Positions 1 to 7,500 of a stretch of DNA of 8,962 nucleotides are shown in pieces. The first letter of the stretch is position 1. Each line of letters opens with the position of its first letter. The notes below the pieces were generated by a model. That model did no database searches and had not been told where the DNA came from. It saw only the letters and a list, made by a program, of their open reading frames with translations. This stretch comes from Bacteroidales bacterium UBA1256 (GTDB taxonomy: Bacteria; Bacteroidota; Bacteroidia; Bacteroidales; Paludibacteraceae), in assembly GCA_002308195.1 (NCBI GenBank), contig DBVU01000109.1:1-8962 (forward strand), in the 5' to 3' direction. Made by a program: the position numbers and the translations under genes.

Positions 1-2868
1 CCGTTCTTTATCTCGCTGGCATCGGATACGGACTTATGGATGTATCTGGCATCTACAGGAGGACTAACGGCAGGACGTCGTTCGCCTGGAGAAGCACTCT
101 TTCCCTACTACACAGATGATAAGATAACCGAGGGATATGCGTTCACAGGACCGCATACCAAGATAAATAATTGGCTACCATTTTCGGACAAGCAACAACC
201 CGTTTACGATATCTCTCGCAAGATAGCTAAATCGCTGGTGGGTAACCAAATCGTCTTCTGCGAGGAAAACCGTACGCTCGGTTTGCGCTTCTCTTATCTA
301 TGGGCACCGGCTGGAAAATATGGATGGGTGCGCAGAGCCACGTTGGAGAATTTATCCAATCAACCTATCGACATTGATTTGACAGACAGTCTGCTCAATA
401 TTCTGCCAGCTGGCGTAGAGCGTAAGACACAGAATGAGTTCTCCACACTCGTGGATGGTTATAAGAAAACGGAATTGGTTCCGGGTACTTCGCTGGCGCT
501 CTTCCGCATGGAGGCTATTTTGGTGGATCGGGCAGAACCGAGTGAATCGCTGACGTGCAACACTGTCTATGCATTGGGCCTGCCGAATGCCGATTATTCG
601 CAAACAGAATCTAAAGGTGTTCGTGGCGCATACATCGCTCATTCTCACCTTCATTCCTTCGCTCAGTCACTTACCTGGTACAACGTGCTCGATGTATCGA
701 AAGATGCGGTTGCTGTACATGAGTTGATGCATTTCATTGCGCGCCCGGATGCAATCGATTGCATCGAAGCAGCCATGAAGCAGTCCACTGAGACACTGAA
801 ACAGATAGTCGCGCAAAACGATGGTATTCAGCATACAGGAGACGAAGCTAACGATGCACGTCATTTTGCTAATGTGCTATTCAATACTATGCGCGGTGGC
901 TACTACCTAACGTATCCACCGAAATCAGCAACAGAAGACTTGCCACTAACCTTTGGCCGTCGTCACGGAGATCCTTCGCGTCCATGGAATCTCTTCTCCA
1001 TCCGTGTGCAAGACGAACAAGGCAAACCTGTTGTGGCATACCAAGGCAACTGGCGCGATATATTCCAGAACTGGGAAGCGCTGTCCTATTCATATCCGTT
1101 GTATATCAACCATATCATAGCTAAGTTCTTGAATGCCACCACGGCTGATGGATATAACCCCTATCGCATCTCTAACGAAGGAATCGATTATGAGGTGATA
1201 GAACCGGAAAACCCATGGTCGAACATCGGCTATTGGGGCGACCATCAAATCATCTATCTCCTTCGTCTGTTGGAACTCAGTTATCGCCATGACCCGAAGA
1301 CATTGCACGGCCTATTGAACGATCGTCAGTATGCTTTTGCTAATGTTCCATACCGTCTGAAATCATATGCAGAGATAGTGGCAGATCCGAAGAATAGTAT
1401 TCGGTTTGACGATGAGGAACACCAGCGTATCCAAGCGCTGATTCCGAAGATGGGAGTAGATGCTAAACTGCTATTGGATGAGAAGCAACAAGTGCGGCGT
1501 ACTACGATGGCGGACAAACTGCTGATCACGCTACTCACCAAACTGTCTAATTTCGTTCCCAACGCAGGTATATGGATGAATACTTTGCGCCCGGAGTGGA
1601 ATGATGCCAACAATGCACTGGTAGGTTTTGGAGCATCTATGGTAACGCTCTGTTACATGCGTCGTTATGTCACGTTCCTGCAGAACTTGCTTAACGAAGA
1701 TATCACTATCGGTGTTGAAACTGCGGAGTTCCTGAAAGCCATTCACAAATCACTAGCTGATAAGCTCTCTCCATTCGCCTTTATTAACGCTGTTGGTAAA
1801 GCAGGCGAGAACTATCGTACGCGAGTGTATAAAGGAATTAGTGGCGAGCAAACCAAAGTGGCGTTGGCTGATGTACAAAATTTCTTGAAAGCCGCCTTGA
1901 ATACTATCGATGCATCTATTCGTATGAACAAACGTGCGGATGGACTATACGAGGCATACAATTTGATTAAGTTCACCGATAAGGACATCGAGATTTCGCA
2001 CCTGTATCAGATGCTTGAGGGACAAGTGGCGGTACTCACATCTGGCGTCCTCAGTGGAGCGGAAGCAGCAGATCTCTTGGACGCAATGCGCGCCTCGGAT
2101 CTCTATCGAGAAGACCAACGCAGCTATATGCTCTATCCTAATCGTCTCCGTAAGACATTCCTCGAACTCAATAACTTGCCATCGGAAGCAAAAGATCTGC
2201 CTGTGGTGAAGAAATATCTGGGTACGATACTTCGACAAGATTGCGATGGAGGAATCCATTTCGATGCACAATATCGGAATGCCAACAATCTGCCTGATGA
2301 ACTGAAAGATCTCTACGAGCAAGTCTTCAATCACCACGCTTTCACAGGCCGAAGTGGTACGTTCTATAAGTACGAAGGACTGGGTTGTATCTACTGGCAT
2401 ATGGTAAGCAAACTGCTATTGGCCGTAGGTGAAAATATCTCGATTTCAACGGTTAAAAATGCCACTGAGCGCCTGAAAAAACATTATGCTGCTATTCGTG
2501 AAGGAATAGGCTCGCATAAGAATCCAACCGAGTATGGAGCTTTCCCATTTGATCCGTACTCACACACACCTTCTATGGCCGGAGTACAACAGCCGGGAAT
2601 GACAGGACAAGTCAAAGAAGATATCATCTCGCGCTGGTTCGAACTCGGAGTGTCTGTACACGATGGTCAAATCACCTTCTGCCCGACTATGCTCACGGAT
2701 GCTGATTTCCGAGATGGAGAATTACGCTTCACCTACTGCGGCACAGAGGTGGTGTATAGCAGAAAGTCAAAAGCAGAAAGCCTAAAGCCGTTTACTCTGA
2801 ACAAGGAACAGAGTGAGCATATATTTGCGCGTGATGGGAAGATCAAACAACTAATAATTGAAGTATGA
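1..2868 (+). CDS. Putative beta-1,3-oligoglucan phosphorylase (GH149/GH161-like, GH94 superfamily), 5'-truncated
   Basis: Partial gene: the frame is open from base 1, and the 13 codons before the first ATG (nt 40) read PFFISLASDTDLW, which joins smoothly to MYLASTGGLTAGRR, so the true start lies upstream. At least 955 residues are present, against roughly 1,100 or more known for GH149/GH161 enzymes. Numbering from the ATG at nt 40, an N-terminal beta-rich part is followed by a long helical (alpha/alpha)6-type part. Visible motifs are GNWRDIFQNWEAL (D340), NIGYWGDHQ (D401), RPEWNDANNALVG (D522, resembling the catalytic-Asp WND motif of GH94 phosphorylases), GRSGTFYKYEG (770-780) and QQPGMTGQVKED (850-861). 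The expected role is cytoplasmic phosphorolysis of beta-1,3-glucooligosaccharides to glucose-1-phosphate. That specificity is inferred from overall resemblance and from the GH30/GH81/GH3 neighbours. A hydrolase, or another GH94-related phosphorylase, is possible. The gene ends in an ATGA overlap with the GH30 gene. Confidence 0.65.
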   Translation, partial: PFFISLASDTDLWMYLASTGGLTAGRRSPGEALFPYYTDDKITEGYAFTGPHTKINNWLPFSDKQQPVYDISRKIAKSLVGNQIVFCEENRTLGLRFSYLWAPAGKYGWVRRATLENLSNQPIDIDLTDSLLNILPAGVERKTQNEFSTLVDGYKKTELVPGTSLALFRMEAILVDRAEPSESLTCNTVYALGLPNADYSQTESKGVRGAYIAHSHLHSFAQSLTWYNVLDVSKDAVAVHELMHFIARPDAIDCIEAAMKQSTETLKQIVAQNDGIQHTGDEANDARHFANVLFNTMRGGYYLTYPPKSATEDLPLTFGRRHGDPSRPWNLFSIRVQDEQGKPVVAYQGNWRDIFQNWEALSYSYPLYINHIIAKFLNATTADGYNPYRISNEGIDYEVIEPENPWSNIGYWGDHQIIYLLRLLELSYRHDPKTLHGLLNDRQYAFANVPYRLKSYAEIVADPKNSIRFDDEEHQRIQALIPKMGVDAKLLLDEKQQVRRTTMADKLLITLLTKLSNFVPNAGIWMNTLRPEWNDANNALVGFGASMVTLCYMRRYVTFLQNLLNEDITIGVETAEFLKAIHKSLADKLSPFAFINAVGKAGENYRTRVYKGISGEQTKVALADVQNFLKAALNTIDASIRMNKRADGLYEAYNLIKFTDKDIEISHLYQMLEGQVAVLTSGVLSGAEAADLLDAMRASDLYREDQRSYMLYPNRLRKTFLELNNLPSEAKDLPVVKKYLGTILRQDCDGGIHFDAQYRNANNLPDELKDLYEQVFNHHAFTGRSGTFYKYEGLGCIYWHMVSKLLLAVGENISISTVKNATERLKKHYAAIREGIGSHKNPTEYGAFPFDPYSHTPSMAGVQQPGMTGQVKEDIISRWFELGVSVHDGQITFCPTMLTDADFRDGELRFTYCGTEVVYSRKSKAESLKPFTLNKEQSEHIFARDGKIKQLIIEV
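2865..2868 (+). promoter_or_regulatory. ATGA stop/start overlap (likely translational coupling)
   Basis: The TGA stop of the phosphorylase gene (2866-2868) overlaps the ATG of the GH30 gene (2865-2867). No purine-rich Shine-Dalgarno stretch precedes this ATG. Re-initiation by terminating ribosomes is therefore the simplest way to translate the second gene, and the two are almost certainly on one transcript. The overlap is read directly from sequence; coupling is inferred. Confidence 0.75.
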
Positions 2869-4493
2869 GAAGCAAATTATTCATTATTCATTATCAATTA
2901 TCAATTGTGATTTTGTTGGCGGCATGTACTCCGCAAATGAAATCATCCAGCGTGTGGCTTACTTCGGAAGCAGGCGATAAGTGTGCAGAAAAAGAAGCAG
3001 TAATTTTTAAGAAGGGAAGCGCAGAGAATGCTATTGTAGTAAATCTCGCTGACCGCCGCCAAACGATAGATGGTTTTGGAGGTTCACTGACCGAATCCTC
3101 TGCTTTTGTTTTGGCCTGTCTGCCTCAAGAGCAACGACAAGCTATCCTGGAAGAACTGTATGGCGAGAATGGTGCTAATTTCTCTGTGACACGTACGCAA
3201 ATAGGAGCCTCGGATTTTTCGGTAGAAGGCAAATATTCTCTCGCAGAACAAGATGGCGATACAGCATTGCTCTCGTTCTCGCTGGATCGCGATAAGGAAG
3301 GATTTTCGCGTGTGAAATATCCGCAAGTAAAAGATGAAAACTACGACCTCTACCATCTTATGCTAGACGTGTGGAATATCAAGCAGCAACAAGCCGACAA
3401 GGCCTATCGCATCATGGCCAACACATGGACTGCACCCGCATGGATGAAGGAGAATAAGAAATACTACGAGCGCGAGAATGGTTTCCATCGCGGAGGCGCA
3501 TTGTTGCCGCAGTATTATCAGACCTATGCGAACTATATTGCTCGTTATATCGAGGCGTGGAGAGCCGAAGGAGTAGATATCTGGGCGGTTACTCCCGTGA
3601 ACGAACCGATGGGCAATGATGGAGGTTGGGAGAGTATGGATTTCTGGCCTGCTGTTGAGGCCGATTTCATCGGGAAATATCTGGGCCCGACTTTCGAGAA
3701 ACGTGGGTTGAGCGATGTCGCCATCTACGGTTTCGACCAAAATATTTTTGAGATGGGACCGTATACTGCCGCTATCTACGACAATGCTGAGGCTAGCCAA
3801 TATACAACCGGTATGGCTGTCCATTGGTACGGTAGTACGATAGATTGTTTTCCGCATGTATTGGACAGCATTCATGCACTATATCCCGACAAGACTATTT
3901 TTCATTCTGAAGGATGTATAGATAATCTCGGTTGTGACCCGTGGGATGGCGTAACTGATCCAGTCGGTTTCAAAGAATCAGGGTGGTTCAACAACGACAG
4001 TTTCTGGTGGCAACCCGTGGCTACCGACTGGGCCTATTCCACTCGATGGGCAGGCAACACGCATCCCAAATATGCAGGTGTTCATCGCTATGCACGCTAT
4101 ATCATTGAAGGCATGAACCATTGGTTGACCGGTTTCTGCGACTGGAATATTGTGCTTGATTCTATCGGAGGCCCGAACCATGTGAATAATTTTGCTGCGG
4201 CACCTGTGATGGTGGATTATGAGAATGATATCGTCTATTTCACTCCTTATTATTACGCACTCAAGCAGTTCAGCCGTTCGATGCGTCCGGGAGATATGGT
4301 TCTTGGAGTGGAAAGGAAGACAGATAATCTGTCCAATATTCATCTTTGTGCCACTGTGAATAAAGATGGACAGTATGCCATCAATATACTCAATACAGGC
4401 GAAGCGGTTACTTTCCCGCTGCAGATTGGTGACTATGTCGCCGATATACAAATGCCGGCTAATGCTGTTGAAACCATTATCGTCACCCTCTAA
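2865..4493 (+). CDS. GH30 family beta-glucanase lipoprotein (probable endo-beta-1,6-glucanase, GH30_3-like)
   Basis: Complete 542-residue protein. The N-terminus is a lipoprotein signal peptide: basic start MRSK, hydrophobic core, lipobox LAAC with Cys21. The GH30 (beta/alpha)8 barrel follows, with DGFGGSLTESSA (69-80), NTWTAPAWM, the acid/base in TPVNEP (E247), the nucleophile in FHSEG (E349) and the family motif DWNIVLDSIGGPNHVNN (from about residue 426). The last 70 or so residues form the usual small beta-sandwich. Both catalytic Glu are present and the length is normal for the family. Known GH30 activities include glucosylceramidase, xylanase, fucosidase and beta-1,6-glucanase; beta-1,6-glucanase is inferred from the Bacteroides-type motifs and the beta-1,3-glucan neighbours. 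It should be anchored to a membrane. Residues after the Cys (TPQMKSSS) lack the acidic surface-export signal, which favours the periplasmic face. The start is fixed by the signal peptide and the ATGA overlap. Confidence 0.9.
   Translation: MRSKLFIIHYQLSIVILLAACTPQMKSSSVWLTSEAGDKCAEKEAVIFKKGSAENAIVVNLADRRQTIDGFGGSLTESSAFVLACLPQEQRQAILEELYGENGANFSVTRTQIGASDFSVEGKYSLAEQDGDTALLSFSLDRDKEGFSRVKYPQVKDENYDLYHLMLDVWNIKQQQADKAYRIMANTWTAPAWMKENKKYYERENGFHRGGALLPQYYQTYANYIARYIEAWRAEGVDIWAVTPVNEPMGNDGGWESMDFWPAVEADFIGKYLGPTFEKRGLSDVAIYGFDQNIFEMGPYTAAIYDNAEASQYTTGMAVHWYGSTIDCFPHVLDSIHALYPDKTIFHSEGCIDNLGCDPWDGVTDPVGFKESGWFNNDSFWWQPVATDWAYSTRWAGNTHPKYAGVHRYARYIIEGMNHWLTGFCDWNIVLDSIGGPNHVNNFAAAPVMVDYENDIVYFTPYYYALKQFSRSMRPGDMVLGVERKTDNLSNIHLCATVNKDGQYAINILNTGEAVTFPLQIGDYVADIQMPANAVETIIVTL
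2877..2904 (+). repeat. Heptanucleotide tandem repeat inside a signal-peptide coding region
   Basis: Four consecutive 7-mers are visible: TTATTCA twice (2877-2890), then TTATCAA twice (2891-2904), followed by a decayed TTGTGAT. They encode about residues 5-14 of the GH30 lipoprotein (LFIIHYQLSI). Similar AT-rich ATTCATTATTCATTATC... stretches are familiar as dispersed intergenic repeats in Bacteroidales genomes, from general knowledge and not from a search here. Here the repeat is in frame in a real gene and supplies most of the hydrophobic segment of the signal peptide. Confidence 0.75.
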
Positions 4494-4519
4494 ATTTTGA
4501 AACCAACGTACCTTCAGCC
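4494..4519 (+). other. 26-nt intergenic spacer between GH30 and GH81 genes
   Basis: The spacer is short and has no inverted repeat followed by T residues, so no terminator is seen. No clear Shine-Dalgarno sequence lies before the ATG at 4520, which is normal for Bacteroidota. Read-through from GH30 into GH81 is expected. Confidence 0.7.
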
Positions 4520-7500
4520 ATGAATAGACAGCCCATTATCGCTCTCTTTTTGTTCGTGACACTAGCTCTGGTCGCGCAGACACCTGTGTCGGTAGGTGGC
4601 GGATCGTATGCATCATACGTGCCTCTGACTAAGAGTAGGACAGCCGAACACGAGGGGTGTCAAGCTTATCAAATGGAGCATCGCAAACTCTATGTTCCTG
4701 ATTCGCTCTTGGCACGCTTGGGAGCGGCTAACGGTTCTGTACAAGGAACGATAGCATTGCCTACCAATGATTGGTGGACGCATGCTTTGGTCAATGAGTG
4801 GACCGGCAAAATATGGATGTATCCAGGTTGGGTAGAAGCTACACAAGATGGAATTGATATAGGTTATCCTGATCACTGGGAACCAACGGGGAACGAGGTG
4901 AAATGGGACACACCGCTTCGCGTATCACTGAAAGCCACTCATGCTGACCGACCCAATCCAAAGATGGATTGTTTGGTGGACAATTGGTCAGATTTCATGA
5001 TGTCGTTCATTATCGTATGCGGAGAAGATTGGCTGCGTGTTACTTGCGTTCATGGTTCTCCGCTCATCTGGTTTGAGTCAAAGGGTATGCAGATGACAGT
5101 TGCCAATCCCGATGCTGCTAAATACTGGACACAAGAAGCAACAGGTCAAGATAAACAATGGCTGGTAGTTGGATTGAAAACCGACGGTCTGACAGATGAG
5201 ACACTGACTACTTACGCCACACGTGTGCCTCGTTCCACCACGATGACCTATGCCTACGATGCGGAACATTCGTCTTTATCCACGACTTTTTCCCTAACGA
5301 CAGAGAACATTGCGACAGGTACTCGCTCTGCTACAGCGCCATGCCTCATGGCCTTTCTTCCGCACCATTACTATGAGCCATCAGTTATTGATTTTCAACT
5401 CTCCGATAGCCATTATCTATCGCCGCGTGGTCAGATGCGCGTGGCGGAGGGAAATGATTTCTCCATCACCTATCCCGTCCATTCTTTCCTACCTTATTTC
5501 CCCGCCCCACTGGAGTGGAATGAGGAATTTTCTGCTACTCGCATGGCAGAACTGAATGCCGACTATTCCAAACGTGGCACTTTTGGAGGCGATACCTATT
5601 GGGGAGGAAAAGGTCTTACGCAGATGGCGCACTACATGACCTTTGCGTTGCAGATGGGTGATACGGCTACTTTCCGTATGGCTAAACAGCGACTAAAAGA
5701 TGTGCTCATTGACTGGTACACCTATACTCCGGGCGAGCAACGCTATTATTTCGCTCGTTATCCACGATGGGGAGCATTGATTGGTATGGATCCATCGTAT
5801 GACTCCGAGACATTCAACGACCATCATTTCCATTATGGTTATTTCATTTATTCCTCTGCTGTTCTATGTATGTTGGATGATGATTTTCGCATACAGTACG
5901 GACCAATGGCACGAGAAGTGGCACGCGATTATGCAAACTGGCAGCATTCGGCTGATGAACCATGGTTCCGCACGCTGGATCCCTACTGCGGTCATTCTTT
6001 TGCAGGCGGACTTGGTAATGCAGGCAATGGTAACGGACAGGAATCTACTTCGGAAGCTATACAAGGATGGGGAGGCGTATGGATGCTAGGTGCTGCGCTT
6101 CAAGACCAGGAAATGTTGGAAGCAGGTATCATGGGCTATACCCTCGAGACACGAGCTACATCTGAATATTGGTTCGACAAGAAAAGACGCAATATCGATT
6201 TTACCAAATATCAACATCCATACTGCTGCAACCTAACCATGCAAGGAGTAGGATGGTGGACTTGGTTCTCGGGCGACCCTGTGTGGATGCATTCCATCCA
6301 ATGGCTGCCGATATCACCTATATTGACCAACTGCTTCAGCGAAGACCTGGCATTCACACGTTGGGACTATACGCAGATGTATGCGGCCAAGGAGGTGGGC
6401 AATTACGAAGCAGAGACTAATGGCCTGGGCGACGAATCGGGTCTGGGAAATGTCTGCCTGTCGTATCTCTCGCTCTTTGATGCAGATTCAGCCATCAATG
6501 TGTGGAGTCGGATGGACGCGATGGGTAAACCGTTGGCCAAAAATCCTGATACAGGAGGAATCACCTATTGGTTAGCACATTCCCACAAAGCACTCGGTGA
6601 AAAAAGATACGATATCTATGCCAATCATCCACTGGCATGTGTCTATACAGACACGCTGAGTGGACGCATGACTTATGCCGTATTCAATGTGGGGCAAACT
6701 CCATTATCCGTACATTTCTTTGGGGCCAAGGACACAACAGTCACGGTACCGCATGGGTTGACACTCATCAGTGGCGCACACTCTCTGACCATTACCACAA
6801 TAGAGGATGAAGCTGATGCTGTCGAACCAGATCCGATGGCATGGAATCTTCCCTATCCGAATCTGGCATTGCACAAACCGGTTGCCGTATCCTCGGAAGA
6901 AAACGCCGGTTGCCTAGCGGTTAACCTAACAGATGGTAAGGAAACGACTCGTTGGGGATCGATTCATCAGGATAACGAATATGCCATCGTTGACCTAGAG
7001 CAGATGTGCTACATCGACTATATGATTTTACGATGGGAGACCGCATATGCATCGGAATATGAACTGGCATTTAGTGATGACAATAGCACTTGGCGCACTT
7101 CTATGTATTCTTCTGCGGGAGGAGTAGAGAAAGTGGATACCCGTGTTCGCGCTAGATATATTCGATTGAAAGGAACACAGCGTGCTACGCAATATGGCAC
7201 ATCGCTCTACGAACTAGAAGCCTACGGAAGACCATTGAGCGGAGATCCGACGAAGGTATTTGCCATTGCTCTGTCAGCAACTGATACGGTGCTCTACCAA
7301 GGTCAATCTACCATATTGACAACAACGGCCTATAATGTCAATGGAGAAGAAATGACATCTACTGCGGCATACACAATCACCAATGGTATTGCGCAGTTGA
7401 ACGGTAACACAGTGACTTGTCCTAACTACGGAACAGTGACTGTACAAGCAAGGGTAGATGACTGCATAGCTTCACTTACACTGGTGGTACTAGAGACCGA

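Noticed and set aside
1945..2400. 151-codon open frame on the minus strand inside the phosphorylase gene
   Set aside because: It lies fully antisense to a well-supported coding region, has no recognisable domain, and reads as a codon-composition shadow.
2877..2911. CRISPR or terminator interpretation of the heptamer repeat
   Set aside because: Units are 7 nt with no spacers, there is no GC-rich hairpin with a T run, and the stretch lies within the GH30 coding frame.
3363..4451. Two long minus-strand open frames (3363-3875 and 3978-4451) opposite the GH30 gene
   Set aside because: The + strand frame carries intact GH30 catalytic motifs throughout this stretch, and the antisense products show no domain or signal.
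4467..4499. Possible Bacteroidota-type promoter before GH81 (GTTG, 21 nt, AAATTTTG, against TTTG, N19-21, TANNTTTG)
   Set aside because: Both boxes have a mismatch, the site overlaps the end of the GH30 gene, and such near matches arise easily by chance. Operon read-through is simpler.
5781..6089. Alternative + strand frame of about 100 codons within the GH81 gene
   Set aside because: It overlaps the GH81 catalytic motifs FNDHHFHYGYFI and GQESTSEAI in the main frame and its product looks like composition noise.
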